Assembly: GCF_012396235.1 (NCBI RefSeq)
Contig: NZ_JAAXPA010000018.1
Coordinates: forward strand, 1-64,000
Direction of reading: 5' to 3'
Source: Rhodococcus opacus
GTDB lineage: Bacteria; Actinomycetota; Actinomycetes; Mycobacteriales; Mycobacteriaceae
Length of the DNA stretch: 64,000 nucleotides
Of this stretch, positions 47,167 through 57,689 are shown piece after piece. Below the pieces are notes generated by a model. It was not told where the DNA came from. It saw only the letters and a program-made list of their open reading frames with translations, and made no database searches. The translations under genes and the position numbers were made by a program. The number at the start of each line of letters is the position of its first letter. Positions within the stretch are counted from its first letter, which is position 1.

Positions 47167-48662
47167 CGCAGCGTCCTGGAGATGTCCGACTCGTCGAGCC
47201 TGCCGACGGCGTCCGCGAAGCTGCGCCCCCGGTGGCCGTAACTGTCGAACATGTCGAGCGAGGCCGCCGCGGGCGCCAGGACGACGGAATCCCCCGCCGT
47301 TGCCAGCGCAGCCGCTTCGCGCACGACGACACTCATCACGGCGTCGCTGTCGGTGTCCGCCGGCAGCACCAGCCGGTGCGTCGCGGTCTGCGGGACTGCA
47401 CTCACACCTGCATCGTCTCCCGTTTCGACAGTGACCACGGGAACCTCGGGGGCGTGTCGCGCAAGGGACTCTGCGATCTGCCTCGCATCGCGGCCGAGCA
47501 GGACGGCGCCGGCGAGGCGACCCGCCACCTCGCGGACGAGGTCGTCGACCCGCGCACCCTTCAGCAGACCACCGGCGATCCACACCACCCGCTCGTGGGC
47601 GAGGATCGACGGGCGGGCGGCGTGCGGGTTGGTGGCCTTGGAGTCGTCGACGAATGTCACTCCCCCGACGTCGGCGACGTGTGCCGCGCGGTGCGGGCCC
47701 ACGACGTGGGCGGCCAGACCTGCAGCGACGGCGTCCGGCGGAACTCCGATCGCCCGGGCCAGAGCCGCCGCGGCCAGGGCATCCATCTGTCCGGCAGGCC
47801 CGGGCGGGGTGATCCCCTCGGCCGGGGCAAGCCGCTCGCCGTCGGCGAACGCGCGGTCGACGAGATACCCGTCCTCGACACCCAGTTCGCCTGACGCCGG
47901 CACACCGAGCCGGAAACCCAGGGTCCGGTCTGCGAGGGACGAGGAGAAGAGAGAGGACGCGACTTCGTCGTCGAGCCCCAGCAACGCGACCTCACCGGTC
48001 AGGGCGCGGGCCTTCGCATCGATGTACGGCTGCATCCCGCCGTGCCAGTCCAGATGATCTTCGGCGATGTTGAGGATCGCGCCTGCGGTCGGCCGGACCG
48101 ACGGCGCCCAGTGCAGCTGGAACGATGAGAGTTCGACGGCCAGCACCTCTGCCCGGGGTTCGGTCTGCCGCAGGGCGTCGAGTACCGGAAGCCCGATGTT
48201 GCCGCAGGCCAGACTCGGCAGCTCGGCCGCCTCGAGGATGGACTGCAGCATGGAGGTCGTCGTGGTCTTGCCGTTGGTTCCGGTGACCACCAGCCACCGC
48301 CGGGGCGGGCCGTAGAGCCCGGCCCGGTCGACGTGCCAGGAGAACTCGATGTCGCCCCAGATCGGCACCCCGTCCCCGGCGGCGAGCGAGAGCAGCGGCG
48401 CGTCCGGACGGAACCCCGGGCTCGTCACGACCAGCGCGAACTCGGCGACGCGGTCCCGCTCGGTGAGCAGATCGTCGATCGGGACGGTCGCGGCGCCGAG
48501 ACGCGCGCACTCGGCGAGGGCGTCGACGTTCGCGTCGGTGACGGTGACGAGCGCACCGAGGTCACGAAGCGGTTCGATGGTGGCCCGGCCGGAGACTCCC
48601 GCACCGGCGACGAGGACGCTGCGACCCCGCAACCAGTCGAGCCCGCCGTGTTCCTCTGCCAC
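47163..48662 (-). CDS. murD: UDP-MurNAc-L-Ala-D-glutamate ligase MurD
   Basis: Adds D-glutamate to UDP-MurNAc-L-Ala. The 499-residue Mur ligase starts at GTG 48662 ([20 protein letters not shown]) with a UDP-binding N-domain ([20 protein letters not shown]). The ATP loop [13 protein letters not shown], the GNIGLPV motif and [20 protein letters not shown] (with the catalytic region DDSKATN) follow. It starts four bases after mraY and overlaps ftsW (ATGA). Confidence 0.96.
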   Translation of the reverse strand: MAEEHGGLDWLRGRSVLVAGAGVSGRATIEPLRDLGALVTVTDANVDALAECARLGAATVPIDDLLTERDRVAEFALVVTSPGFRPDAPLLSLAAGDGVPIWGDIEFSWHVDRAGLYGPPRRWLVVTGTNGKTTTTSMLQSILEAAELPSLACGNIGLPVLDALRQTEPRAEVLAVELSSFQLHWAPSVRPTAGAILNIAEDHLDWHGGMQPYIDAKARALTGEVALLGLDDEVASSLFSSSLADRTLGFRLGVPASGELGVEDGYLVDRAFADGERLAPAEGITPPGPAGQMDALAAAALARAIGVPPDAVAAGLAAHVVGPHRAAHVADVGGVTFVDDSKATNPHAARPSILAHERVVWIAGGLLKGARVDDLVREVAGRLAGAVLLGRDARQIAESLARHAPEVPVVTVETGDDAGVSAVPQTATHRLVLPADTDSDAVMSVVVREAAALATAGDSVVLAPAAASLDMFDSYGHRGRSFADAVGRLDESDISRTLR

Positions 48663-48666
48663 GTCG

Positions 48667-49746
48667 TCAGCCCCCGATCGCTGCCAGGTACTCGCTGTAG
48701 AACAGCGCGAGCCCGATCGCGGAAGCGATGGCGGCCAGCAACCAGAACCGGATGATCACCGTGGTTTCCGCCCACCCGGCGAGTTCGAAGTGGTGGTGGA
48801 ACGGAGCCATCCGGAACACTCGTCTTCGGCTCGACCGGAACACCGCGACCTGGATCACGACCGATGCCGCCTCGGCGACGAACAGCGCGCCGATCACGAC
48901 CATCAGCAGTTCGGTGCGCGTCGTGATCGACAGTCCGGCGAGCATGCCGCCGAGTGCCAGCGAACCGGTGTCGCCCATGAAGATCTTGGCGGGCGCCGCG
49001 TTCCACCACAGGAATCCGATGCACGCACCGGCACCGGCCGCGCAGATCAGGGCCAGGTCGAGCGGATCGCGGACGTCGTAGCAGCCCTTGCCGGGACTCG
49101 TCTCGCACGCGTTGCGGTACTGCCAGAACGTGATGATCACGTACGCGCCGAGCACCAGGCTCATGGAACCGGCAGCGAGACCGTCCAGTCCGTCGGTGAG
49201 ATTGACCGCGTTCGACCAGGCGCTCACCAGGAGGTAGCAGAACGCGACGAACACGACGGAGCCCATCGTGACCGTCGCGATGTCACGCACGTACGACAGG
49301 TGTTCACTGCCCGGCGTGAGGTCGTTGGCGCCCCGGAACTGCAGCGCGAGAATGCCGAACGCCACTGCCGCGATGAGCTGGCCGACCAGCTTCGCTGTCT
49401 TGTTCAGACCGAGGTTGCGCTGCTTGCGGATCTTGATGAAGTCGTCGAGGAATCCGACCCCGCCGAGCGCCGTCGTGAGACCGAGAACCAGCAGTCCCGA
49501 TGCCGACGGCCCGTCCGCGTTGTAGCCGATGCCGATCAGGTGCGAACCCCAGTAGCCGGCCCACAGTCCGGCGAGGATGGCGACGCCACCCATCGTCGGG
49601 GTGCCGCGCTTCGACTGGTGGCTCGCCGGACCTTCGACACGGATCTCCTGGCCGAATCCCTGACGGGAGAAGGCTTTGATGAGAACGGGGGTCAGCAGAA
49701 TCGAGACGGCGAGCGCGATGCCCGCCGCGAAGAGGATCTGTCTCAC
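48667..49746 (-). CDS. mraY: MraY, phospho-MurNAc-pentapeptide translocase
   Basis: Integral membrane enzyme attaching phospho-MurNAc-pentapeptide to polyprenyl phosphate (lipid I). The 359-residue protein has about ten helices and the family motifs [22 protein letters not shown] (Asp cluster), [13 protein letters not shown] and the final [15 protein letters not shown], which includes the HHH signature. GTG 49746 ([10 protein letters not shown]) overlaps the murF stop (GTGA), supporting it over the longer frame. In mycobacteria this gene is called murX. Confidence 0.96.
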   Translation of the reverse strand: MRQILFAAGIALAVSILLTPVLIKAFSRQGFGQEIRVEGPASHQSKRGTPTMGGVAILAGLWAGYWGSHLIGIGYNADGPSASGLLVLGLTTALGGVGFLDDFIKIRKQRNLGLNKTAKLVGQLIAAVAFGILALQFRGANDLTPGSEHLSYVRDIATVTMGSVVFVAFCYLLVSAWSNAVNLTDGLDGLAAGSMSLVLGAYVIITFWQYRNACETSPGKGCYDVRDPLDLALICAAGAGACIGFLWWNAAPAKIFMGDTGSLALGGMLAGLSITTRTELLMVVIGALFVAEAASVVIQVAVFRSSRRRVFRMAPFHHHFELAGWAETTVIIRFWLLAAIASAIGLALFYSEYLAAIGG

Positions 49747-51257
49747 CGCGTAGCCTCCGAACCCTTCTGTCCCGTGCTTCCCGCCAACACCGTGTCCGCA
49801 ACCTCCCACAATCCGATGGACTGCGACGCCTTGACCAGCACCAGATCACCCGGCGCCAGTTCCTGTTCGAGCAAGGCGACCGCACCGGCGATGTCGGGGA
49901 CGAGCATCGACTCCTCGCCCCACGAACCCTCCATGACCGCACCCTGGTGCATGGCGCGGGCGGGCCTGCCGGTTCCGACGATGATCAGCCTGCTCACGTC
50001 CAGCCGGACGGCGAATCTGCCGATGGCGTCGTGTTCGACCACTGATTCTGGACCCAGCTCGGCCATTTCTCCGAGCACCGCCCAACTCCGGCGCGCCGCA
50101 CCCCGGCCCGTCCTGGCCATCGACACCAGCGCCTTCAGGGCCGCCCGCATCGAGTCGGGGTTCGCGTTGTACGAATCGTTGACGACGGTCACACCGTCCG
50201 GCCGGTCGCGGACGTCCATCCGGCGCGCCGAGACGGCGGCGGCACCGGAGAGGGCCTGCGCGATCTGCTGGAGGTCCGCCCCGCATTCGAGCGCCACCGC
50301 CGCTGCGGCGAGCGCGTTGCCGACCTGGTGTTCGCCGTGCACGGCGAGCTCGACGGGCACACTGCCCGCTGGCGCCGTGAGAGTGAAACGCGCCCTTGCC
50401 TTCTCGTCGAGCACGATGTCGGTGGCCCGCACGTGCGCGGACTCCGACTGGCCGACGAGGACCACCCGGGCCGACGTGCGCGGGGCCATGGCTGCCACCA
50501 GCGGATCGTCTGCGTTGAGGATCGCGACGCCACCGTCGTCCGCCGAGGGCAGCGACTCCGCGAGTTCGCCCTTGGCGGCGGCGATCGCATCACGCGAACC
50601 GAATTCGCCGAGGTGCGCCGTACCCACGTTGAGGACGACCCCGATCTTCGGGGGTGCGATTGTCGCGAGGGAGGCGATGTGGCCGCGGCCGCGGGCCGAC
50701 ATCTCCAGAACCAGGTATCCCGTGTCCGCGTCCGCGCGGAGGGCGGTCCACGGGTGGCCGAGTTCGTTGTTGAACGATCCGGGCGGCGCGACGACGGGGC
50801 CGAGGGGGCGCAGGACGGCGGCGAGCAGATCCTTCGTCGACGTCTTTCCCGCCGATCCGGTGACGCCGACGACGGTGAGCCCCTTCGCGGTGAGGTCGTC
50901 GACGGATGCGCGCGCGAGCTTCGCGAGGGCCGAGAGCACGGCGGCGCCCGATCCGTCGGTGTCGTGCTCGAGTGCCATCGCCTTGCTCGGGATGTCGCTC
51001 GGTGTCGGGGTGACGACGACCGCGGGGACGCCGACCGGGCGCGCCGCCAGGACCGCGACCGCACCGGCCTCGACCGCCGAGGCCGCGTGATCGTGGCCGT
51101 CCACTCGGGCGCCGGGCAGGGCGAGGAACAGACCCCCGTCGGTGACCTTCCGCGAGTCGAACTCGACCGTTCCCGTCACCTCGGCCGACGGATCGGCGAC
51201 GTCGTGCAGTTCGCCGCCCACGATCTCGGCGACGCGAGCGAGTGTCATCGGGATCAT
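49743..51257 (-). CDS. murF: UDP-MurNAc-tripeptide-D-Ala-D-Ala ligase MurF
   Basis: Completes the pentapeptide by adding D-Ala-D-Ala. The 504-residue Mur ligase has an N-domain beginning [20 protein letters not shown], the ATP loop [34 protein letters not shown] and [20 protein letters not shown], all MurF markers. The ATG overlaps the murE stop (ATGA) and its own stop overlaps mraY (GTGA). Confidence 0.96.
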   Translation of the reverse strand: MIPMTLARVAEIVGGELHDVADPSAEVTGTVEFDSRKVTDGGLFLALPGARVDGHDHAASAVEAGAVAVLAARPVGVPAVVVTPTPSDIPSKAMALEHDTDGSGAAVLSALAKLARASVDDLTAKGLTVVGVTGSAGKTSTKDLLAAVLRPLGPVVAPPGSFNNELGHPWTALRADADTGYLVLEMSARGRGHIASLATIAPPKIGVVLNVGTAHLGEFGSRDAIAAAKGELAESLPSADDGGVAILNADDPLVAAMAPRTSARVVLVGQSESAHVRATDIVLDEKARARFTLTAPAGSVPVELAVHGEHQVGNALAAAAVALECGADLQQIAQALSGAAAVSARRMDVRDRPDGVTVVNDSYNANPDSMRAALKALVSMARTGRGAARRSWAVLGEMAELGPESVVEHDAIGRFAVRLDVSRLIIVGTGRPARAMHQGAVMEGSWGEESMLVPDIAGAVALLEQELAPGDLVLVKASQSIGLWEVADTVLAGSTGQKGSEATR

Positions 51258-52867
51258 CGCGCTCCTCCGACCTGTCGCTCGATCGCGTCGCCCAGTACGT
51301 CGCGGTCGTCAAATGGGTACTTCACCCCGTGTATCTCCTGACCGATCTCGTGTCCCTTGCCTGCGACCAGAACCACGTCGCCTGCCTGCGCCCAGCCGAC
51401 GGCGTCGGCGATCGCCTTCGCTCGGTCCGCTACTTCCCAGACCTGTCCCCGCTCGGATTCGGGCACTCCGAGAGCGCCCTCGCGGACCGCGGCCCTGATC
51501 TTCGCCGGATCCTCGGTGCGGGGGTTGTCGTCCGTGATGATCAGCAGGTCGGCTCCGCGCGCGGCCGCGGCGCCCATCAGCGGCCGCTTGCCTGCGTCGC
51601 GATCGCCTCCCGCACCCACGACGACGGCGACGCGGCCGTGCACCTGCTCGCGCAGCGTCGCGATCACGGCCTCGACCGCTGCGGGCTTGTGCGCGTAGTC
51701 GACGACGGCGAGGAAGTCCTGCCCTCGGTCGATCCGCTGCACCCGGCCCGGCACGTCGACCCCGGCGATGCCCGCGACGGCGTCGCGCGGATCGACACCC
51801 AGCGCCGCGCACAGCGCGACGGCAAGGGAAGCGTTGGCGACGTTGTACTGCCCCGGCAGACGGAGCTCCACGTCGAGTGTGGTGCCCTCGGCCGTGGTGA
51901 GCGCGAAGGTCTGCGAGCCCGAGGACGACACCGTCGCCGGGCCCGCCGTCCACACCGCGCCCTCACTCTCCGGCGTGGTGCCCACCGTCGTCACCATCGA
52001 GTGCGCGCCGCGCGCGACGTCGGCCATCCGCTGGCCCCACACGTCGTCGACACAGATGACGGCGTGCTGTGCATGGACGGACGAATCGGCTGCGAAGAGC
52101 CGCGCCTTGGCGGCGAAGTAGTCCTCGAAGTCGCGGTGGAAGTCCAGGTGGTCCTGGGAGAGGTTCGTGAACGCGCCCACGTCGAAGCGGACTCCGTCGA
52201 CGCGGCCGAGCGACAGCGCGTGGCTGGACACCTCCATGACCACCGTGTCGACGCCCTGCTCGAGCATCACCGCGAACAGGGCGTGGAGCTGCGGCGCCTC
52301 GGGCGTCGTCAGTGCGCTCGGCACCCGGCGGCCACTCATCCGGGTCTCGATGGTGCCCACGAGACCGGTCGTCCGCCCCGCGGCGGTGAGCGCGGCCTCG
52401 ACGAGATACGAGGTCGTGGTCTTCCCCGACGTCCCGGTGATACCGATGACCTGCATCTTCTCCGAGGGCCGGCCGTAGATGGTGGCCGACAGCTCGCCGA
52501 GAACACCCCGTGGGTCGTCGTGGACGAGCACCGGCATGTCGGAGCCCAGTGCGGACACCAACTCGAATCCGGCCTCGTCGGTGAGGATCGCGGTCGCGCC
52601 GCGGGCGAGAGCGTCGGCGGCGAATTCCGCGCCGTGCGCGCGGGCCCCGGGAAGGGCCGCGAACAGATCACCCTCGATGATCCCCTGGGCGCGGAGATCC
52701 ACCCCGGTGACGATCACGTGCTCGGCGGTTCCGGTGGGTGCCTCGACCCTCGCTCCGGCGAGCGCTGCCAGAGCGCTCACCGTGGTACGGACCGGCTGGG
52801 CGGGGCGAAGGCTGTCTGTGACCTTCGCCTCCACTGACGCCGACTGCGGGCGGGACGGAACAGGCAC
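51254..52867 (-). CDS. murE: MurE, UDP-MurNAc-tripeptide synthetase (DAP-adding)
   Basis: Adds meso-diaminopimelate to UDP-MurNAc-L-Ala-D-Glu. The 537-residue protein has the ATP loop TGTSGKTTTSYL (about 144-155), the LTTPEAPQLHALFAVM and MEVSSHALSLGRVDG motifs, and DDNPR in IITDDNPRTEDP, which marks DAP rather than lysine specificity. The GTG at 52867 is used (VPVPSRPQSASVEAKV); the N-terminal 25 residues look disordered. A 169-base gap separates it from ftsI, so murE may have its own promoter. Confidence 0.95.
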   Translation of the reverse strand: MPVPSRPQSASVEAKVTDSLRPAQPVRTTVSALAALAGARVEAPTGTAEHVIVTGVDLRAQGIIEGDLFAALPGARAHGAEFAADALARGATAILTDEAGFELVSALGSDMPVLVHDDPRGVLGELSATIYGRPSEKMQVIGITGTSGKTTTSYLVEAALTAAGRTTGLVGTIETRMSGRRVPSALTTPEAPQLHALFAVMLEQGVDTVVMEVSSHALSLGRVDGVRFDVGAFTNLSQDHLDFHRDFEDYFAAKARLFAADSSVHAQHAVICVDDVWGQRMADVARGAHSMVTTVGTTPESEGAVWTAGPATVSSSGSQTFALTTAEGTTLDVELRLPGQYNVANASLAVALCAALGVDPRDAVAGIAGVDVPGRVQRIDRGQDFLAVVDYAHKPAAVEAVIATLREQVHGRVAVVVGAGGDRDAGKRPLMGAAAARGADLLIITDDNPRTEDPAKIRAAVREGALGVPESERGQVWEVADRAKAIADAVGWAQAGDVVLVAGKGHEIGQEIHGVKYPFDDRDVLGDAIERQVGGAR

Positions 52868-53036
52868 CGGGCTCCTCTCGGATGTCGACTCTCACTGACA
52901 ACGGCGTAGTGCACGGATCGATACAGCGTGCTACCTCGGCAGTTCCCTGCGTCCACGGAAAAGTCCGTGTCCACTGAACGGCCGACGTGTCAGATTACCG
53001 CGAGAGCTCTCGGAACCCGATTCGGCCGACCTTCGC
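52868..53036 (-). promoter_or_regulatory. ftsI-murE intergenic region
   Basis: The only long gap inside the upstream half of the dcw run. It contains a small hairpin (CACGGA 52954-52959, loop AAAG, TCCGTG 52964-52969) within a stretch of repeated GTCCAC/GTCCGTG. It may be a partial terminator or hold a promoter for murE. I see no strong -10/-35 pair. Confidence 0.3.
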
Positions 53037-54887
53037 TCAATCGGCCTGCAGCACCAGCCTGCGTCCGGGGTCCGGGGACATCGGCACGCTGTCGCGTTGC
53101 AGCATCCAGGACGCGATGTTGTGGAACAGCGGTGCGGCGGACTGCCCGCCGGAGCCGTCCGCGCTGCGTGTCGGCGCGTTGAGCATGATTCCGACGACGT
53201 ACCGCGGGTTGTCGGCCGGGGCGATCCCCGCGAACGTAATCCAGTAGTTCGAGTTCGAGTAGCACTTGCAGGCGGGATCGACCTGCTGGGCGGTGCCCGT
53301 CTTGCCGCTGATCTGGTATCCGTCGACGGCGGCCTGCACCCCGGTACCCCGCTGGTTGCCCGTGTCGTCCTGGGTGACGGACCGGAACATGTCGCGAACG
53401 GTGGACGCGGTCTGGGGGCTGACGACCGTCACCTCCTCGGGCGTCTCGGTCTCGGTCCGGTTCCCGGACGCGTCGACCGTCGCCTTCACGATGCGCGGCG
53501 GGATGCGGACGCCGTCGTTGGCGATCGCCTGGTACATGCCGGTCATCTGCAGCAGTGTCATCGACAGGCCCTGGCCGATCGGCAGGTTCGCGAACGTGCC
53601 CCCCGACCACTGGTCGCGGCTGGGGACACTGCCGGCGCTCTCACCTGGGAGCCCGACGTCGGTGCGCTGGCCGAGACCGAACCTGGACAGCATGTCCGCG
53701 TAGCGGTCCTCCCCCACGCGCTGGGCGAGCATCAGAGTGCCCACGTTGGAGGACTTACCGAACACGCCTGTGGCCGTGTACGGGGCGACCCCGTGGTCCC
53801 AGGCGTCCTTCACCGACACACCCGACATCTGAATGTTGCCGGGGACCTCGAGAACTTCGTCCGGTGTGGTGAGCCCGTACTCGATCGCGGCCGCCGCGGT
53901 GACGATCTTGTTGACCGAGCCCGGTTCGAACGGCGTGCTCACCGGCAGGTTGCCCATCTCCACGGTCCGCGGATTGTTGCCCACCCCGATCGCCGGATTG
54001 AACGTGCTGTCGTTCGACATCGCGAGCACCTCACCGGTGTGGGAGTCGAGCACGACCGCCGACGCGTCCTTCGCACCGGACTTGTCCTTCGCCATCTGCA
54101 CCTGCTGCTGGACGTAGTACTGCAGGTCGGAGTCGATGGTGAGCTCGACGCTCGACCCGTCCACCGCCGGTTGCTTGTCGCGCCAGCTGCCGGGAATCAC
54201 CGCGCCGTCGGAACCTCGGTCGTAGGTCTGGGAGCCGTCGGTGCCGGCAAGAGTGGAGTCGAGCGAGTCCTCGAGGCCGAGCAGTCCGTGACCGTCCCAG
54301 CCGGTGGCGCCGACGAGGTTGGCGGCGAGGGATCCGCCGGGGTACTCGCGGATGTCCTGGCGTTCGAGTCCGACCTCCGGGAACTTGTCACTGATCTGCG
54401 CGGCGATGTTGGGGTCGACGCTGCGCGCCAGATAGACGAACGTGTCGTCGCCGTGCAGTTTCTCCTTCAGATCCTTCTCGGGTGCGGCGTCGCCGAGCCG
54501 GTCGTGGATCTCCTTCGCGATAGCGTCGAGACGGGAGTCGACGTCGGGGGCGGTGTCGCTCTTGGCCTTCGCCTCCTCGAGTTCCTTCCGCACCCGTGCG
54601 GGCTGGAACGTCAGGGCCTTCGCTTCCATCGTGAATGCGATGGGGTTGGAGTTGCGGTCGGTGATCGACCCGCGCAGCGCCGGATCCACCTCGGTGGTGG
54701 TGCGCTGGTTCGCCGCCTCCGCGGACAGTTGTGGTGCGTCGATAACCTGGATCCACAGAAGTTGCACTGCGGCGAGGCCGAGCGCCAAGAACATCACCAG
54801 GCGTCCGTACCGTTGTCTGAACGGAAAGGACGCCGAACCGGCGCCCTTGGGGCGCCGGGGACGACTTCTCGGTGCGCTTCGACTCAC
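53037..54887 (-). CDS. ftsI: FtsI (PbpB), septal class B penicillin-binding protein
   Basis: Transpeptidase cross-linking septal peptidoglycan. The 616-residue protein has a short basic cytoplasmic N-terminus, one membrane helix (LVMFLALGLAAVQLLWIQVI, about residues 30-49), a pedestal/dimerisation domain and the transpeptidase domain. Active-site motifs are SVNK (near residue 325, in PFEPGSVNKIV), SSN in GKSSNVGTL and KTGTAQ (near 529). GTG start overlaps the ftsL stop (GTGA). It partners FtsW. It is the target of beta-lactams. Confidence 0.96.
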   Translation of the reverse strand: MSRSAPRSRPRRPKGAGSASFPFRQRYGRLVMFLALGLAAVQLLWIQVIDAPQLSAEAANQRTTTEVDPALRGSITDRNSNPIAFTMEAKALTFQPARVRKELEEAKAKSDTAPDVDSRLDAIAKEIHDRLGDAAPEKDLKEKLHGDDTFVYLARSVDPNIAAQISDKFPEVGLERQDIREYPGGSLAANLVGATGWDGHGLLGLEDSLDSTLAGTDGSQTYDRGSDGAVIPGSWRDKQPAVDGSSVELTIDSDLQYYVQQQVQMAKDKSGAKDASAVVLDSHTGEVLAMSNDSTFNPAIGVGNNPRTVEMGNLPVSTPFEPGSVNKIVTAAAAIEYGLTTPDEVLEVPGNIQMSGVSVKDAWDHGVAPYTATGVFGKSSNVGTLMLAQRVGEDRYADMLSRFGLGQRTDVGLPGESAGSVPSRDQWSGGTFANLPIGQGLSMTLLQMTGMYQAIANDGVRIPPRIVKATVDASGNRTETETPEEVTVVSPQTASTVRDMFRSVTQDDTGNQRGTGVQAAVDGYQISGKTGTAQQVDPACKCYSNSNYWITFAGIAPADNPRYVVGIMLNAPTRSADGSGGQSAAPLFHNIASWMLQRDSVPMSPDPGRRLVLQAD

Positions 54888-55558
54888 CGGCGACCGCCGG
54901 ACGGTGGAGCAGTCGTCGGAGCGGTGGTCGAGGGGATCACGGGAACCAATTGTTCACCCTGCGCTTGGATCTCGGTGCCATTGCCGGGCTGCGGCGTGGC
55001 GCGCGGCGACTGCGTCGTCGTCCCGCGGTTGGGGGCGGTCGCGACGGCGTTGCCACGCTGGGTGGGCGGGGCGACGTCCAGCGGCGGCACGGGTGCACCC
55101 GACGCCGGGGCCGGCTTTCCGACGACCTCGACGCTGCCGTCGGGGTGGACGACGAGGCGAGCGGGATCGTTGGCGGGCACCATGCCGAGCTTGGCTGCTT
55201 CCTCCGCCAGTTTCGGGGCGGAGTTGGCGGTCTCGACGTCACGCTCGAGTGCCGCCTTCTCCTCCGCGAGCGACTGGTTGTGAGCGCGGGCGGCGCTCAG
55301 CTGGTACGAGTCCTCCGCGGACCGGGTGGTCAGCAGCAATGTCATGGCCAGGCCCATCGCGAGCAGAACGAGGATCGTTGCCACGAACGGGATGCGGGCG
55401 GTGAGCGTGCCGGTGCGGTTCTTACCGGAGACGGCGATCGCGGATCCACTGTGCACGGCCGCGCGCTGGGTGCGCTTTTTGTACGCCCGCTCAGCCGCGC
55501 CCGTCCGGGCGGCCGCCCGCGCGGGCCGCATCTCGGTGGAACTCACCTGAACCGTCAT
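54884..55558 (-). CDS. ftsL: FtsL-like divisome protein
   Basis: A 224-residue bitopic protein between rsmH and ftsI, the ftsL position. The basic N-terminus (about 1-54) is followed by one membrane helix ([20 protein letters not shown], about 56-75) and a leucine-zipper-like coiled coil ([20 protein letters not shown] onward to about residue 125). The last 90 residues are Pro/Thr/Ala-rich and probably disordered in the periplasm, as in mycobacterial FtsL. The ATG overlaps the rsmH stop (ATGA) and its stop overlaps ftsI. Assignment rests on position and architecture. Confidence 0.9.
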   Translation of the reverse strand: MTVQVSSTEMRPARAAARTGAAERAYKKRTQRAAVHSGSAIAVSGKNRTGTLTARIPFVATILVLLAMGLAMTLLLTTRSAEDSYQLSAARAHNQSLAEEKAALERDVETANSAPKLAEEAAKLGMVPANDPARLVVHPDGSVEVVGKPAPASGAPVPPLDVAPPTQRGNAVATAPNRGTTTQSPRATPQPGNGTEIQAQGEQLVPVIPSTTAPTTAPPSGGRR

Positions 55559-56571
55559 GCCGCCGACCTCCTGGCAATTCTTTCTGCAGCGCGCAAACGC
55601 ACCGGGGCTGATCGTGGGTTCTCTTCGACTTCCTGCTCGGACGCCCGCTCCGCCCCCCGTGTGAGGATCCGGAACTCCGGTCCCATCCCCGGCAGTTCGA
55701 CAGGAAGCCCCTCGGGGCTCTTCGACTTCGACCTGGGAGTGATTTCCTGCTTGACGACCCGGTCTTCCAGGGATTGGTACGACATGAACACGACGCGTCC
55801 CCCGACGGTCAACGCGTCGAGTGCTGCCGGGACCGCGGCGCGCAGTGAATCGAGCTCGCCGTTGACCTCCACTCGAAGGGCCTGGAACGTCCGTTTGGCC
55901 GGATGTCCCCCGGTACGGCGGGTCGCCGCAGGAATGGAGCGATACAGCAGTTCGACCAGCGCTGCGCTGGTGGTGAACGGCTCCTTCGCGCGCTGCCGGA
56001 CGATCTCCGACGCGATCTTGCCTGCGAAGCGCTCCTCGCCGTACGTGCTGAGGATGCGAGCGAGGTCTCCGTGGCTGTACGTGTTGAGGACCTCGGCCGC
56101 GGTGATGCCGGTGGTCGGGTCCATCCGCATGTCGAGGGGAGCGTCGATCGAGTACGCGAATCCCCGATCCGATTCGTCGAGCTGCATCGAGGAGACACCG
56201 AGGTCGAAGAGGATCCCGTGCACCGACTCCTGCGCGGGGAGGCCCGCCTGGGCGAGCGCATCCTCGATGCCGTCGTAGCGGGTGTGCACGAACGTGATGC
56301 GATCGGCGAACGGAGCGAGCCGGCCACCGGCGATCTCGAGCGCGTGCGGATCACGGTCGAGGGCGATGAGCCTCAGCTGAGGGTAGGTCCGCAGGAAGTG
56401 CTCGGAATGACCACCGAGACCGAGGGTCGCGTCGATCATGACGGCTCCCCCGCCCTGCGGGTCGTTCACGGTGAGGGCGGGGCCCAGCAGTTCGTCTGCG
56501 CGGTGAAGCAGAACCGGGATGTGACCGAAACCATCGGCGGGCGAGGAATCTTCCCCCTCGTGATCCACCAT
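55555..56571 (-). CDS. rsmH: 16S rRNA m4C1402 methyltransferase RsmH (MraW)
   Basis: SAM-dependent N4-methylation of C1402 in 16S rRNA. The 338-residue protein begins at ATG 56571 ([20 protein letters not shown]) with a strong GGAGGGATC ribosome-binding site. The SAM motif [10 protein letters not shown] is at 48-57, and [20 protein letters not shown] plus [20 protein letters not shown] are family landmarks. The frame continues upstream for 94 codons without similarity. It follows mraZ after a 196-base gap and overlaps ftsL (ATGA). Confidence 0.96.
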   Translation of the reverse strand: MVDHEGEDSSPADGFGHIPVLLHRADELLGPALTVNDPQGGGAVMIDATLGLGGHSEHFLRTYPQLRLIALDRDPHALEIAGGRLAPFADRITFVHTRYDGIEDALAQAGLPAQESVHGILFDLGVSSMQLDESDRGFAYSIDAPLDMRMDPTTGITAAEVLNTYSHGDLARILSTYGEERFAGKIASEIVRQRAKEPFTTSAALVELLYRSIPAATRRTGGHPAKRTFQALRVEVNGELDSLRAAVPAALDALTVGGRVVFMSYQSLEDRVVKQEITPRSKSKSPEGLPVELPGMGPEFRILTRGAERASEQEVEENPRSAPVRLRAAERIARRSAA

Positions 56572-56767
56572 GATCCCTCCGGCTCCTGCTCTGTGGTGCG
56601 GGTGAAGCGCCCGAAGCCGGGGTTCACTGCTCGAACTTCTCTTGTCGGCCAGTTGCCGTGGCGAATGCTTCGAGGTCCCTGCCCGAAATGAAAACCTGGC
56701 GCTGGGGAAGTGCGTCAGGGTTCCGTCGGACAGAGGCCTCGCGGCATTCGCGGGGACGCGGTCACGC

Positions 56768-57199
56768 TCAGACGATCTCGCCGAGCGCGACTCCTGTTGC
56801 CTGCGAGTAGTTCTCCTCGTTCGCCTCGACGTAGGTCTGCCAGGCTTGCGCATCCCAGATTTCGAGGAAATCGACCGAACCGATCACTACGCAGTCCTTG
56901 GAGAGACCCGCGTAACGACGGTGATCTGCCGAGAGGGTGATGCGCCCCTGGGCATCTGCGTGCTGCTCATCGGTACCTGCCGCCAGTCCGCGAACGAAGG
57001 CTCGCGCCTCCGGATCGCTTCTCGACGCGGCCGCGGCCTTGCGTGCGAGAGCGGTGAATTCTTCCCGGGGATACACCGCGAGGCTGTGATCCTGACCCTT
57101 GGTGACCATCAACCCTCCCGCCAGCGCATCCCGGAACTTTGCGGGCAACGTGAGCCGCCCCTTGTCGTCGAGCTTCGGCGTGTAGGTACCGAGAAACAC
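56768..57199 (-). CDS. mraZ: transcriptional regulator MraZ
   Basis: First gene of the dcw cluster and its regulator. The 143-residue protein has two SpoVT/AbrB-like domains with the DxxxR motifs: [16 protein letters not shown] (residues about 9-24) and [19 protein letters not shown] (about 82-100). It forms ring oligomers that bind repeated TGGGN boxes. GTG start at 57199 (VFLGTYTPK) is preceded by GGGAGG. The 143-residue length is normal. A triple-repeat MraZ box lies about 72 bases upstream. Confidence 0.95.
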   Translation of the reverse strand: MFLGTYTPKLDDKGRLTLPAKFRDALAGGLMVTKGQDHSLAVYPREEFTALARKAAAASRSDPEARAFVRGLAAGTDEQHADAQGRITLSADHRRYAGLSKDCVVIGSVDFLEIWDAQAWQTYVEANEENYSQATGVALGEIV

Positions 57200-57270
57200 T
57201 CGACACCTCCCACCACGTTCGTATCGAACGCCGTATGCCCGGGCGGTTCACCTTCGCTCCCCGCTGCGCA

Positions 57271-57294
57271 CCACAGTACCCCACTTTCCCCCAC
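57271..57294 (-). promoter_or_regulatory. MraZ box (three TGGGN repeats)
   Basis: On the minus strand: GTGGGG GAAAG TGGGG TACTG TGG. That is three repeats of TGG(GG) spaced ten bases start to start, the known MraZ-binding pattern. It lies upstream of mraZ, next to TTATCCACC, and predicts autoregulation of the dcw operon. Closer to mraZ a small hairpin CGTTCG-ATA-CGAACG (57216-57230) precedes the ribosome-binding site. Confidence 0.85.
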
Positions 57295-57511
57295 TCACAA
57301 GGTGGATAACAGCGTGTTGTCGCCCAATTTGCCCAATACTTGCTGGTCAACGCTTATTGCAGAAGGTGGGGGAAAATTCCCGACGTGATCACCGACACGA
57401 GCCGAGCCGATCGGGCTCGGTCACACATCAGCCCAAAAAGCAGTAAAAGCCCAGGTGAAAGCACAACGCGAGGGGCCGACGCCCCCACCCCGCGGTTCAT
57501 CGCGGGGCACA

Positions 57512-57549
57512 GGGGGGAAAGTGGGGAAACGGGGTGGGTGAGGGTGGGG
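57512..57549 (+). repeat. G-tract array, possible G-quadruplex
   Basis: Six runs of three to six G within 38 bases, spaced one to five bases apart (GGGGGG, GGGG, GGGG, GGG, GGG, GGGG). The inner GGGGGAAAGTGGGG is identical over 14 bases to the MraZ box read on the opposite strand 240 bases away. Confidence 0.75.
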
Positions 57550-57633
57550 ATTCGTGGGCGGGAACGTTCACTGGCCCCACCGGATCGACCCCGACCTACC
57601 GCACCCAGGCGACCCTGCACCGCCCGGACACAG

Positions 57634-57670
57634 CAGTGGCGGCGTGGCATCACCTGCCACGCCGCCACTG
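57634..57670 (-). terminator. terminator of the DUF3040 gene
   Basis: Perfect 16-bp arms (57634-57649 and 57655-57670; core GGCGGCGTGGCA / TGCCACGCCGCC) with loop TCACC, 20 bases after the DUF3040 stop codon. There is no T-run. It isolates the mraZ control region from upstream transcription. Confidence 0.75.
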
Positions 57671-57689
57671 TGCTGCCGAGCGGGTCGAA

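Larger units (their letters stand above)
57200..57689. other. 490-base gap upstream of mraZ (dcw control region)
   Basis: No convincing gene. It contains, from left to right: the MraZ box, an AT-richer stretch (57295-57360) likely holding the mraZ promoter, TGGGGGAAAATTCCC on the plus strand at about 57367-57381, a purine-rich segment, and a dense G-tract array on the plus strand (57512-57549). The terminator of the DUF3040 gene is at 57634-57670. The long plus-strand frame through here is compositionally random. Confidence 0.7.

Noticed and set aside
48349..51090. 913-codon open frame opposite murD, mraY and murF
   Set aside because: Ser/Arg/Thr-rich translation with no domain; the minus-strand genes are unambiguous.
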